DNA from: Zarea fungicola
Lineage: Eukaryota; Ascomycota; Sordariomycetes; Hypocreales; Cordycipitaceae
Direction of reading: 5' to 3'
Length of the DNA stretch: 44,832 nucleotides
Assembly: GCA_900169235.1 (NCBI GenBank)
Contig: FWCC01000236.1
Location: 1-44,832 of the forward strand
Shown: piece by piece, positions 30,918 through 39,882 of the stretch
How positions within the stretch are numbered: the first letter of the stretch is position 1
Layout of the letters: every line of letters starts with the position of its first letter
The notes under the pieces: generated by a model
The model's input: only the letters and a program-made list of their open reading frames with translations
The model's database searches: none
Told to the model about the DNA's origin: nothing
Made by a program: the position numbers and the translations under genes

Positions 30918-31244
30918 ATGCAGGCCTCTCTTCTATTTGCCATTGCCGCAGCCGCCTCTTCTCAGGCTGCCATTATTCGAATGTATACACAAAGGAACTG
31001 CGTCGGCGGCTACCAAGAGCGCAACATCTGGGACAACACCTGTGCCCCGACTGATGAGTTTTGGTCATATACCGTCATCTACCCTGGCGGGTCTGGCCAA
31101 TACCTTCGAGCGTACTGCCCTCATAACTGCGGAAGCTGGGATGTCAACTCTTGCAAAAATGCGCAGAGCTTGAACGAGTGCTACAACGCAGTAAGCAACT
31201 GTGGAAGCAGCCACGCTATCGGCTCATCTCTTGGTGAGTGTTAA
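30918..31244 (+). CDS. Small secreted protein with eight cysteines (108 aa)
   Basis: ATG 30918 to TAA 31242-31244, single coding exon. Residues 1-18 (MQASLLFAIAAAASSQAA) are a signal peptide. The mature chain of about 90 residues is rich in Tyr, Asn, Ser and Gly, with eight cysteines in contexts RNCVGG, DNTCAP, AYCPH, HNCGS, NSCKN, NECYN, SNCGS and the C-terminal GEC. The start IIRMYTQRNCVGGYQ has the Tyr-x3-Asn-Cys-x-Gly-Gly element that also opens beta/gamma-crystallin-like folds and is shared with the secreted protein at 24424 (VYNSQNCGGSQ). Both may belong to one loose group of secreted crystallin-like proteins; this is inference. The last codons contain GTGAGT (31234-31239), a perfect splice donor; the unspliced reading is preferred because it keeps an even number of cysteines. 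Confidence 0.82.
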   Translation: MQASLLFAIAAAASSQAAIIRMYTQRNCVGGYQERNIWDNTCAPTDEFWSYTVIYPGGSGQYLRAYCPHNCGSWDVNSCKNAQSLNECYNAVSNCGSSHAIGSSLGEC

Positions 31245-32396
31245 ACTGGCTCGCCATAGCTGAGAGAGCGAGACCGTGGAAAGAAATAGGTATATAGATT
31301 AGGATACTTTTGCGCCCCGGGTACTCCATCAATCTACAAGAAGTTGGCACCTCCGTGAAAACAATCCCTAGCTTCTCATGCCGGCCAAGGCATATCGTCA
31401 AATTGGCTGTTCCTCATGGTTGCAGGGCTCCATTAAAAAGTGTGCATGGAGATGCCGAGATAGCATTACCAATGCAGTCTTGGCACTGATTGTCATCGAA
31501 CAAGGGGGAAACTCGTTGGAACAACTGTCAAGATGTGACTCGGGGTTCAGAAGACTCCTGTTTGGGGCAGGGGTTCAATTTGACCCCTGGCCTTGAACAG
31601 TTTACTTTTCGGCGTTTCTCTCTTATCGCACTGAGAGGCCGCATGTGAGTGAGGATCGAGAGAAGAGAGTGCTCGTATTCGCAACTGTGGCATATGGGTG
31701 CATGAAGGGTCGGATGTATGTGCCTGCTGAATAGAAACGCAGAGAAATTCAGGGGAGCGATGTTGCTGCGGGGAAAAAGACGTAGAAAAATGCCAACAGT
31801 TGCTTGTTAAGTTCCCTTCATGTCCATTATTCTCCCCACCGCCTCTGGCACGGACAATGCGGCGCGGCGATTGTCAACACAGCGTGTCAGCTTAGCAAAG
31901 CTAGAACCATGAGCAGCGAAGGATGCAGGCACCATTGCCCCAGGTCGGCGCCATATGTTCCTGGCATACTTTCCATTGTTTTTGATATGTCTTTTCTCTT
32001 TTTAAAGAAAATGGAAAAAAGAAATCACCCCGCGTCTGTCAAAAAAGAATCAGCATCATTCCTGGGCGACATATGATGCTAGGATGCAGGGCGTCGTCTC
32101 CTCCCAGGAGCCTACTCTACTTTTATGCCCTTCATACATCTGATACAATAAATAATACCATGTAGGGAATTGCCACCCGAGCTGCTAGTCAGAACCGGGT
32201 AGATACAAACTACCCACAGCTTGCTGGAGCTGTGCCATAGCTTCCGGCCATCAAGGTTGTTTTGCTGAGCCCTTGTTTTACACATGGTCCTAATCACAAT
32301 TTGAATTTCATCTTTTAATTTTGAATACAGGTTTTTAATTCAATTTTATTTCATTTTCAATAACTGCCATTGTGTCTCGAGTCTGGGAAGCACATC
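31245..32396. other. Compartment boundary, no gene
   Basis: About 1.15 kb without a supported gene. Left of it coding and non-coding DNA is AT-rich and broken genes are common; right of it coding regions are GC-rich and intact. The last 100 bases (aattttattt-rich) are the promoter/leader of the transporter. Confidence 0.5.
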
Positions 32397-33881
32397 ATGC
32401 CCAACAAAGAAACCCCAGAATCATCCAAGATCCGCGCCAACTCGAGCACCCCAGACGCAGAGAGGCCCGAGACTATGCAAGAAAAGGATAGTAGTTCTGA
32501 CGATGACGTCTCCAAGGTATCTGAGCGCCTTCCAACAGACCAAGACGTCGAAGGCGCGAGGACCAGCCAGGAGAGATACAACAACATCTTCGGCAACGGC
32601 ACGACATACAGGACCCTGGGCATGCGGGACACGATCCTCGTCCTCGCCACCACCGAAGTCGGCCCCGGCATCCTCACGCTCCCCGCCATCCTCAAAACCC
32701 TCGGCCTGGTGCCGGGCATCGTCGCCATCATCGGCCTGGGCGTCGTCAAGTGGTACACCTCGTTTGAGCTGCTGCAGTTTTACCGCGCGCACCCGCACGT
32801 CCTCAACGTGGTCGAGATGGGCCGCGTCGTCGGCGGCCGCCCGCTCGAGCTCGTCTTTGGCGCGGCCCTGCTGTTCAAGGCGCTGATGGCGGGCGGCTCG
32901 GCGTCGGTCACCCTCGCCATTGCGCTCAACACACTGTCCGGCCACGCGGCGTGCACCGTTGCCTTTGCCGCCGTCGGCGCCGTGTGCGGCTGGGCACTGT
33001 GCGTGCCGCGCACGTTCAAGGCCGTGGCGCACGCGGGTCTCCCGTGCACTATTAGCGTGCTCGTGGCCGTCTTCCTCGTCATTATCAGTCTGGGTGTGGC
33101 TGGCCACCCGCGCGGCGAAGCGCACGACTTCAAAAAGGAGATTGTTCTCTTCGGGAAGCCTAGTTTCCTGGGCGGCGTCAATGCATGCCTCCGGCTGTGC
33201 TATGCATATGCTGGCAACCTCGGCTATGTATCCTGCATGGCGGAAATGAAGAACCCGTCGCGCGACTTCCCCAGGGCGCTGACCATCTTTCAGGTCGGCT
33301 CTGTGCTCGTCTACCTCGTCACCGCCGTGGCGATTTACGCACTCTCGGGTCAGGCTGTGCGGTCACCGGCACTGGGCTCAGCGCCTGAAATCCCCGCCAA
33401 GGTGGCCTACGCCATTGTGGTGCCCGCCATTCTGTGCAACGGGATGGTTTTTGGGCACACGGGCATCAAGTACATGTATGTGGTTGTCCTTCGTGCGACA
33501 AAGACGGTGCATTGTGCCACGGAAAACTCGGTACGCTCCTGGAGCCTGTGGATTGGCTGTGCCAGTCTCTTTTGGGTGGCTGCCTTTGTGCTTGCCAATT
33601 CGATTCCCATCTTTGACTCCATCGTGTCTATTTCATCGGCAACGTTTGTGGCGTGGTTCACATTTGGCGTGAGCGGTGTGTTTTGGTATCATCGTAACTG
33701 GCAGGACAAGTTTTCTCGGAGGAATCTTGCATTGGCCGTGATTAATGGTCTGGTTATTCTCCAGACGCTGTTCATGAATAGCGTTGGCATGTGGGCATCG
33801 GTCAAGGGGCTGCTGGATGTTTTTAATCAGTCTGGAATGCTTCAGGGTTCGTTTAGTTGTGCCGATAACTCCATTTTCTAA
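32397..33881 (+). CDS. AAAP-family amino-acid transporter (494 aa)
   Basis: The start is ATG 32397 (MPNKETPESSKIRANSS); the frame is open upstream but with no ATG. A hydrophilic, Ser/Asp-rich N-terminal tail of about 75 residues is typical of plasma-membrane permeases regulated by phosphorylation or ubiquitin. The first TM begins at LGMRDTILVLATTEVGPGIL, the family's conserved N-terminal segment with a Gly-x-Gly kink, and about 10-11 TMs follow (e.g. PGIVAIIGLGVVKWYTS, ALTIFQVGSVLVYLVTAVAI, NLALAVINGLVILQTLFM). CYAYAGNLGYVSCMAEMKNP is the conserved central segment (TM6-like) of Aa_trans (PF01490) proteins related to Neurospora MTR. It imports neutral or aromatic amino acids with protons; the substrate is not readable from sequence. 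Wobble positions are strongly G/C in the first two thirds, unlike genes to the left. No intron or damage. Confidence 0.9.
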   Translation: MPNKETPESSKIRANSSTPDAERPETMQEKDSSSDDDVSKVSERLPTDQDVEGARTSQERYNNIFGNGTTYRTLGMRDTILVLATTEVGPGILTLPAILKTLGLVPGIVAIIGLGVVKWYTSFELLQFYRAHPHVLNVVEMGRVVGGRPLELVFGAALLFKALMAGGSASVTLAIALNTLSGHAACTVAFAAVGAVCGWALCVPRTFKAVAHAGLPCTISVLVAVFLVIISLGVAGHPRGEAHDFKKEIVLFGKPSFLGGVNACLRLCYAYAGNLGYVSCMAEMKNPSRDFPRALTIFQVGSVLVYLVTAVAIYALSGQAVRSPALGSAPEIPAKVAYAIVVPAILCNGMVFGHTGIKYMYVVVLRATKTVHCATENSVRSWSLWIGCASLFWVAAFVLANSIPIFDSIVSISSATFVAWFTFGVSGVFWYHRNWQDKFSRRNLALAVINGLVILQTLFMNSVGMWASVKGLLDVFNQSGMLQGSFSCADNSIF

Positions 33882-34531
33882 TGGACCGGAGGTGTTTGTC
33901 GTGGTATGCAGCGCTGCGTGAACGTCTGTACCTATTTGACTGTATATAAGTGTTTTTTCCTTGTCTAGTATTGATGAGTTCTTTCGTTGTGTGGAGGCGC
34001 TCAATTTCTTCGTCTTCCATTATTTGTTGTCAGGTCGTCTGTCCGTTCATCGCAATTAGCATTGGTCAAGAAAGGTGATCCGGATAAAAGTGAGATGATT
34101 TGGAGTCAGGAGTAGATAAGGCGTGTTCTCAGCAACCGCAAGATGCGTCTGAGTGAGCTGGGTATAACGCAAGGTATTTCATCATGCAAAGTGGGAGAAG
34201 GAAGGTGAAATTACGTACCGTTGTGGGTGATTGTCTCGTCTATTCATTGGGTGTGTTTTGTAGGTCAGACGGTCCAGGTTTTCGATTGTCACTCCCAAAT
34301 GCTGAAAGATGCTTGGTATTCGCTTCGGTCCTGTGTCTAGGTCAATTGGCTTTTGTTTTCTGCATCAGCCCGAGCTCGATGCCATCTGCACCAGTCACCA
34401 CGTCAAGCCACATTTGCAAGAGTTTTCTTTTATTCCTGCTCAAATTAAAAACACACAAGATATATGTACAGTGTTTGGGATACATGATCCCTCTGTTTCG
34501 CTTTCGTCCGCCTCGCCCGACATGTCGTAGT
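33882..34531. other. Convergent spacer
   Basis: It separates the transporter's 3' end from the 3' end of the ndufb7 gene. The plus-strand frame at 34184-34687 overlaps ndufb7 on the opposite strand and is not a gene. Otherwise only 3' UTR-type sequence is visible. Confidence 0.5.
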
Positions 34532-34975
34532 CTAGTTGCTTCGGGCACCGCCCTTGGACTCTCGCAGCTCGTCCATCTTGGCGACTCGCTTCTTGAACTC
34601 GACGTACTGGCACTTTTCGTAGCTATGTCTCTCGTCCTGTACAAAGTGTTAGATTTTTACTCGTTTTCATTCCCTCACCCCAAGTAGTAGCCGTCTGGCT
34701 CTTATCAACACGGCCGCGATACTTACCTCGCACTTCCATGGGGCGTACCACGTCGACTTGCGGCACTTGTTGAGGGGAATCAGGAGGTGTGCGCAGCTAT
34801 CTCTGTAGGCGTGGGGGAGGCGAGCCTCGCTCATCTCCTCGCGGGTCGCTTCTGTACATTGTCATGAAATTTAGTCTCAGTAGTCCAGCGTCGAATGGCG
34901 ATTGGCCGGGGGGTGGGAGAGCCGCCATTGGGGTAGCAACGTACGCCGCGCATCTGAAGCTGTGTCGGAGGCCAT
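34532..34975 (-). CDS. ndufb7: NADH:ubiquinone oxidoreductase subunit NDUFB7/B18 (86 aa)
   Basis: Exons on the minus strand are 34945-34975, 34727-34851 and 34532-34636. Intron 1 (34852-34944, 93 bp) has a GTACGT donor and a GTACAG acceptor; intron 2 (34637-34726, 90 bp) has a GTAAGT donor, a TCTAACAC branch site and a GTACAG acceptor. Phases close exactly to 87 codons. The product is an accessory subunit of mitochondrial complex I on the intermembrane-space side of the membrane arm. Its hallmark is a twin CX9C fold: CAHLLIPLNKC and CEDERHSYEKC each have nine residues between the cysteines, so it is oxidised by the Mia40 pathway. TREEMSEARLPHAYRDSC and KSTWYAPWKCE match the conserved core, and the tail is charged. 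Start Met is the only one upstream in frame. Exons are so short that no long open frame reveals the gene. Confidence 0.93.
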
Positions 34976-35667
34976 TTTGCCGGTTCAATTGGGTGGATTT
35001 CGCGTCGTCTCTGTCCGGTTTTGTATGACTGTTCCTTGTGCAGAGGTATTGGCCGGCGGGTTGGAAGCTTGGGTGGTTTGGTCCCTTGCGGGCAAAGTTC
35101 GGCTCGCTGGTGGTGGTGGAGTCCTGAATCGTCAGGCAGAAACCACCAATCATGTTGCTCGAATTCCAATCACCAACCCTGGACCTCAACATCTCGATAC
35201 CGTGTATTGTTTTGCATCAGATTGAAGGACGGTACAAATGCAGTCGGTGAGAGGCAACGTATGAAAGTCTCATGTGTAATTTTTCAAACTTGTTTCATCC
35301 ATCTGGACAGCCGACTGTGTCTACGGCGACGTTGGGTACCTACGTTCACTATTCCATGCACATCTTGATTCATCAGTGCCCAGTCTAATCGCCATGTTGA
35401 TGTAATTATCCGTCAAAGGTTTCATTGCCACGTAGTTGAAAGTTGACTCATAGTTGGTGTTGCTTATTATCCAGTCGTTTGATCGCCACCTGTGGACAAC
35501 AGCTACATGTGCACCACAGATCGATGATGGCCTCTACCGTTGCGTCTACCATACATCCACCGTCAATATGCAGTGACAGCTCATCAGCTGCTCCAACAAG
35601 AAAAATATAAAAAATAAATAGTATTAAAAATAAAGAGTATTAAATAAAATAAGAACCAGCGCCTGCG
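34976..35667. other. Upstream region of ndufb7
   Basis: Promoter side of ndufb7. At 35599-35651 there is an A/T-only tract with two copies of agtattaaa. The overlapping frames at 34902-35225 and 35021-35368 lie partly opposite ndufb7 exon 1 and are not supported. Confidence 0.45.
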
Positions 35668-35970
35668 CTAGCTTGCCGGCCCATTTCCAAATTGCCCAAC
35701 CTCGCCGTATTTGATTGGCTCACAGTGCTCCGCGACGTCAAGCCATGCCGTGAGCATTTGGGCGACACCGCCTACCACCAATTCACGGCCTCTCAACCAC
35801 CGATTTTGGTATCCAACGACGCGTTTTATTTCTTCCATTTCTTTTCCGTCTATGGTTGCACCGTGAAACGCGGTCGCGTCTGCCACGTCAAAAGCGTGTC
35901 GAGCAGGGATTCTCGATTCGCGGTCGATGGTTGTCCTATGCGACCAGACCCTGTTTATCATGCAGGTCAT
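35668..35970 (-). CDS. Possible small protein, unknown (100 codons)
   Basis: A minus-strand frame of 100 codons. From about residue 20 the text is protein-like (RIPARHAFDVADATAFHGAT, then EEIKRVVGYQNRWLRGRELV) with normal amino-acid composition and no low complexity, ending GEVGQFGNGPAS. There is no signal peptide, TM or recognised domain. The Met used (MTCMINRVW) is doubtful; an intron acceptor (ataaacag) just inside the frame suggests the frame could be a terminal exon whose upstream exon lies near 36000. It could also be a relic or chance. Confidence 0.3.
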   Translation of the reverse strand: MTCMINRVWSHRTTIDRESRIPARHAFDVADATAFHGATIDGKEMEEIKRVVGYQNRWLRGRELVVGGVAQMLTAWLDVAEHCEPIKYGEVGQFGNGPAS

Positions 35971-36335
35971 TCATCAGCCATGACAATATGTACCCATGTA
36001 CTCTGTACTGTATCCCCAATCTAGACATATATAGACGAAAGTGTTTGCTTTTGAAGAACTCTTTTTTTGTTATACTATTCTGCATTTATTCATATACAAG
36101 ACGCTTTCCTGACACCTCGCCATCCTCATCCTCCTCATCCTCACCCTCACTCTTGAGAGACGCCATACAAGACATTACATCGTCACTCGGCCATTCTTTT
36201 CCAGTCCGGATTTCTTCAACTTTTTCCTTGCCAGTCTATTGATACCAGTCTTTTCTTTTTCTGCATCATTTTCTCCTTCTTTATTCTTCCTTTTCCTCCT
36301 TTTATTCGCCTTCATCTTATAATACCCATCTCAAC
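35971..36335. other. Promoter and leader of the FHA gene
   Basis: A long pyrimidine-rich leader on the plus strand, with a CCTCAT-type microsatellite at 36119-36150 and ttcctttt-rich sequence to 36310, ending just before ATG 36336. CT-rich leaders are common for constitutive fungal genes. No coding feature. Confidence 0.5.
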
Positions 36336-37148
36336 ATGCCTTGTCCCTCACAAGACATTATTGCCTGGCTGGTCCCAGCATCCAACAACCCAGCCGCCGA
36401 AAAGACGCTCGCCATGGCCGCCAACGCACCGTACCTCTTCCCCTGCGCCGACTCTCCGCACCTCACCTCCCGCATCCGCCGCAGCCTCTTGGCCAGTGGA
36501 CCACCCCGGCACGCCCTCGCCCTCACCTTTACCCGTCTCCCCCCCAAGAATCGCCGCCACGGCCGCTTCGTCCTCGGCACCGACCCCCGGCGGTGCGACA
36601 TTGTCCTCCCCGCTCTTCCGGGCATCGCCTCGCAGCACTGCTCCCTCGGCTTCGACGGCCTGTGTCGTCTCACCCTCGAGGACGCCTCCGCGACGGGCAC
36701 GCAGGTCTGGTACGACTGGGACTGCGCCGGCGACCAGCGCGACTACTCCTGGGTCCTCAGCGGGGGTAACCACACAGATGGAGGGGTATTTCCCAGTAAT
36801 GTGCGGTGCATCACGGTGGATATCCAGGGCGTCCGGTTTCAAATCATTGTCAATGATCACCAGGATAGGGTGGCGTTTGCACAAAAGGTTGACGCACTAT
36901 ATACCCACGCAGAGGAGGAAGAGGAACTGGAACCAGCGGCGGCGCAGATCGATGCGCTCTGGGCCGAGCCGCCGCAATGCAAGTCGCCCCTCGAACGGCT
37001 CAGGTTCTCGGCCCTGCCTGTCCTGAGGCACATTGTGGTCAAGAGCCTGGGCGGCGGCGGCACGGAGGAGGAGGAGGAGCAGAGGGATCAGGTGTATGTG
37101 TGGGATATGGAGCGGCCGTGGGAGCCCATGGTCAAGGCTTCTGCTTAA
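36336..37148 (+). CDS. FHA-domain protein (270 aa)
   Basis: ATG 36336 to TAA 37146-37148, single exon. Residues about 70-150 form a forkhead-associated domain, which binds phospho-threonine peptides: GRFVLGTDPRRCDIVLP (strands 1-3, with the Gly-Arg), then GIASQHCSLGFD (the Ser-x-His element) and LTLEDASATGTQVWYD in place of the usual NGT. After that come Gly-containing beta strands (VRCITVDIQGVRFQIIVN), an acidic run (HAEEEEELEP) and a second acidic run (EEEEEQRD). In fungi similar FHA modules are often joined to a Ser/Thr kinase; here there is no kinase domain and the frame ends cleanly at MVKASA, so either a stand-alone reader or a truncated form. A nuclear or signalling role is inference. 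Codons are strongly GC-rich. Confidence 0.82.
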   Translation: MPCPSQDIIAWLVPASNNPAAEKTLAMAANAPYLFPCADSPHLTSRIRRSLLASGPPRHALALTFTRLPPKNRRHGRFVLGTDPRRCDIVLPALPGIASQHCSLGFDGLCRLTLEDASATGTQVWYDWDCAGDQRDYSWVLSGGNHTDGGVFPSNVRCITVDIQGVRFQIIVNDHQDRVAFAQKVDALYTHAEEEEELEPAAAQIDALWAEPPQCKSPLERLRFSALPVLRHIVVKSLGGGGTEEEEEQRDQVYVWDMERPWEPMVKASA

Positions 37149-37598
37149 CCAGCCGACCACTACAAGCCATTTGCTTGCCGAATTCACATTTGTATTTTCC
37201 TCCCTGCTTTCTTTTTTTTATCTTCTCTTTTTATCTTCTCTCGTTTCTGATTTTAGCGTCGAGTTGTCCTTTACCATGTTTTACCGTCTGGAGACGACAC
37301 ACCTCCCAGAACAGATTGTTTACACAGATTGTTTACGCACATGAGCGTCAATGTACGATAATTTGATTACTTTTTTATTGATTGCTTTTTGTTTTATTTT
37401 ATTCATGGAAGAAGAAGCATAGGTTCCTCCCCGTCAATGCAATTCGCTTCTCAAACATAGCCATTTATATCACCACATTTAGAAAAAAAGACTAAACCAA
37501 ATACAACTGACCCCAAGTCCTTCTTTATACAAAACATACCCCTTTCTCGTCAAAAAATGTCCGTCAATGGCCTCAATTTTTTCTTGTCTGTCAATGGC
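37149..37598. other. Convergent 3' region
   Basis: It contains the 3' UTRs of the FHA gene and rpa43, T- and A-rich, including a direct repeat (cagattgtttac, twice, 37311-37334) and a second one (tccgtcaatggcc / ctgtcaatggcc, 37559-37601). No gene. Confidence 0.5.
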
Positions 37599-39002
37599 CT
37601 AATCGTCAAATACAATCTTGGTTCCCTCTGTCGACGCAGCAGCAGCCGTCTCGGCCTCGGCCGCCGCCGCCGCACGCTCTGCCGCTCGTGCCGCCTCCCG
37701 CTCCTCCTGCGCCTGCTTCTCCTCCTCGGAAAAGAAGCGCGTCATGCTAAACTCCGGGGCGCGCCTTCGGTCCAGGCGACGATTCGTCTTGGTGCTGCGA
37801 CGCATCTTGATGGCCTCGGCCTCTTGTTGGACGAGCGTCTTCTCGCTGCCCTTATCGAGCATGGTGCCCTCGAGGCTGAGGTACGTCGTCTCGCCGCTGA
37901 CGCCGACATCAAAGTTTCGTATTCGGAAGCGGATGCGACCCTGGATCTTGTCGCCGCTGGCGTCGACCCAGAATCCCGTGCTGTGGATCTGGTGGACGAC
38001 GCCGTGCTCGTCCGGGGCGACGACCGAGGCCGTCTCCTCCTCCATGCCCTCGGCCTCGGCATCCTCGTTGGACACCCACTTCCACGAGGGGGGCAGGCGG
38101 CGGGCCTCGATGGAGGCGTTGAAGCGGCCAAAGCAGACGACGCCAATGTGGCCCTCGGTCTGGAGGTTGACGCTGCCCTCCATCCAGGCTCCCCGCGTGG
38201 GCATGAAGAGCTGCACGTCGGCCGTGATCCAGCCGAAGCCGACGCCGTACTCGCGCTGGGACTTGAGCGTCGTCATCTCCTCGTCGTTGGTGGCGGCGCC
38301 GTCGCGGCTGGGCTCGTCGCCGAGGGTGACGTTTGTGTAGCTCATGAGGACGCCCTTGAGCGAGGGCACGTACTTGTTCTGGAGATGGCGCAGGTACTGG
38401 AACTCGCAGCCGGTGACGGGCTGGGCCCATCCGTTGGGGTATATAGGTTCGTATAGCGAGACGGTTTGGGAGAAGAAGGGGAATTGCGGTTTGCTGGGGA
38501 TGTCGGGGGGTTGGTGGATGCTGGAGACGGAGTTGACGGCTGGCTCGTCGTCAATGTCCATGGCGTCGGCGTCGGCGTCGTCATTTTTCTGGGCCGACTG
38601 AATTGGTGATTGTGGGATAATATCTTGCTCATCGACGTCTACTTTTTCCTCATCCCCGTCCGCGTCCTCGTCCTTTTTGGACTTTTTCTTTTTGCGTTCC
38701 GCCTTTTCCTCGCCGTCGGCGTGTTTCTTTTTGTGCTTTTTCTTTTCACTCTTGTCGGCAGCCTCTCCTTCGTGCTTGCTGCTCTTCTTCTTCTTCTTCT
38801 TTTCTGTTGTATCGTCTACATTGCCAATGTCGTCTATTTCCAGCGCCGCAGCCGAGACGCTTTTTGACTTTTTATGCTTTCGGGGCTCTGTGTCGGCGAC
38901 GCCGTCGTCTTCGCGCGAGCGCTTCTTTTCCGACTTGTTTGATTTTTTGGACTTTTTGTCTTGCTGGAGGGAGACTGGCTCCGGTAGTGTTGCGGCCGGC
39001 AT
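37599..39002 (-). CDS. rpa43: RNA polymerase I subunit RPA43 (467 aa)
   Basis: ATG 39002 to the stop at 37599 on the minus strand, no intron. RPA43 with RPA14 forms the stalk of RNA polymerase I in the nucleolus and contacts the initiation factor Rrn3. Residues 1-165 are a disordered Lys/Glu/Asp-rich region with several nuclear-localisation-type runs (KKSKKSNKSEKKRS, EKKKHKKKHADGEE). The conserved N-terminal domain starts at PFFSQTVSLYEPIYPNGWAQ (about 175-194) and GCEFQYLRHLQNKYVPSLKG; the OB-like domain follows (REYGVGFGWITADVQLFMP, IGVVCFGRFNASIEARRLP, FWVDASGDKIQGRIRFRI). The C-terminal tail has an Arg/Ala-rich helix (EEREAARAAERAAAAAEAE). The long basic N-terminal extension is larger than in yeast A43 but usual in filamentous fungi. 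A 299-codon frame antisense to it is a composition effect. Confidence 0.93.
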   Translation of the reverse strand: MPAATLPEPVSLQQDKKSKKSNKSEKKRSREDDGVADTEPRKHKKSKSVSAAALEIDDIGNVDDTTEKKKKKKSSKHEGEAADKSEKKKHKKKHADGEEKAERKKKKSKKDEDADGDEEKVDVDEQDIIPQSPIQSAQKNDDADADAMDIDDEPAVNSVSSIHQPPDIPSKPQFPFFSQTVSLYEPIYPNGWAQPVTGCEFQYLRHLQNKYVPSLKGVLMSYTNVTLGDEPSRDGAATNDEEMTTLKSQREYGVGFGWITADVQLFMPTRGAWMEGSVNLQTEGHIGVVCFGRFNASIEARRLPPSWKWVSNEDAEAEGMEEETASVVAPDEHGVVHQIHSTGFWVDASGDKIQGRIRFRIRNFDVGVSGETTYLSLEGTMLDKGSEKTLVQQEAEAIKMRRSTKTNRRLDRRRAPEFSMTRFFSEEEKQAQEEREAARAAERAAAAAEAETAAAASTEGTKIVFDD

Positions 39003-39882
39003 TTTGGGCGGAATTGGTGACCGCGGCGGTGGTGAGGAGCAGATTGAAATGTGAGGTTCATCGTCAATCTGCTGCTAATTTTTTTTGCGGGCTCGTTATC
39101 GATTGCTCTTTTGGGTATAGTGGGGCTCTCTTCATGGCTCCACGCCAGCAGAGAGATGCTCCATCTGTCCCCAGAGCAAGGTTTCAGTTGCATTCCAGCA
39201 AAGATTATGTTAGTTGCAATCAATTCACTAAAAAAGCCAATTCATCAATTCATCGGAAAATTTTAATACAGGCTAGAGTGAGCTACATGTCTTGGTTGGG
39301 GATGAAATGGTGACTTGGTCATTAACAGTCTACCTAGTGCCTGCTCAGCCTCCCTTGATTGTTCCAGCTTACATGATGCAGCGGCTACAGGTATGAGTGA
39401 GATGCCAGGATGAATGTGGCACAGCAGAAAAAAATACAAGACTGGCAAGTCGGGAAATATAAACAAAGAAAACAACAAAAAAATAAACAACAAAACAAAA
39501 TGGGGCAATTTCTTTTGCCGTGCTGATCCAGCAGTGGACGCCTGCCCCTACCCAAAGAGGAAAGAGGAAAGAGGAAAAGAGATGAATGATTTTCGCTGTG
39601 CAAAGGGATGACGATGCTCTCGCTCAGAGGCAATGACGGAAACCCAAAAACGCCAATGGAGTGATGCAGTAGAGTGATTAAAAGTACATTTTTGGCGAGG
39701 CGAGTGATGGTGCCGAGTGAATGACGAGTGAATGTCGAGTGAATAATGTCGAGTGAATTGTAGGGTGGAAAGTAGGGTGGAAAGTTTGCAGTTTGATTTG
39801 CAGTTTGATTTGCAGCTTGATTTGCAGTGAGAATAGTTTGAGAATTGGAGCAAGAATTTCCTTGAGAGTATTCAAGTGTTGA
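39003..39882. other. Intergenic region with minisatellites
   Basis: Promoter of rpa43 (right after 39002) and 3' side of the next minus-strand gene. It contains purine-rich A/G sequence at 39420-39600 and the tandem direct repeats at 39692-39828. No gene is supported. Confidence 0.5.
39692..39828. repeat. Three adjacent short tandem repeats
   Basis: Side by side are about five copies of gagtga(atg) units spaced 8-18 bases (39700-39760), two copies of gtagggtggaaa (39761-39785), and four copies of the 12-mer gcagtttgattt with one C variant (39788-39828). They lie in the 3' flank of the gene that ends at 39883. Confidence 0.65.

Noticed and set aside
32421..33125. Minus-strand frame of 234 codons
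   Set aside because: Antisense to the amino-acid transporter; composition is low-complexity and no motif is present.
34184..34687. Plus-strand frame of 167 codons
   Set aside because: It overlaps ndufb7 exons on the other strand, whose twin CX9C motif and splice sites are decisive.
37557..38456. Long plus-strand frame of 299 codons
   Set aside because: It lies exactly opposite rpa43 and is open only because that gene is GC-rich at wobble positions; its translation has no domain and is Leu/Arg/Ala biased.
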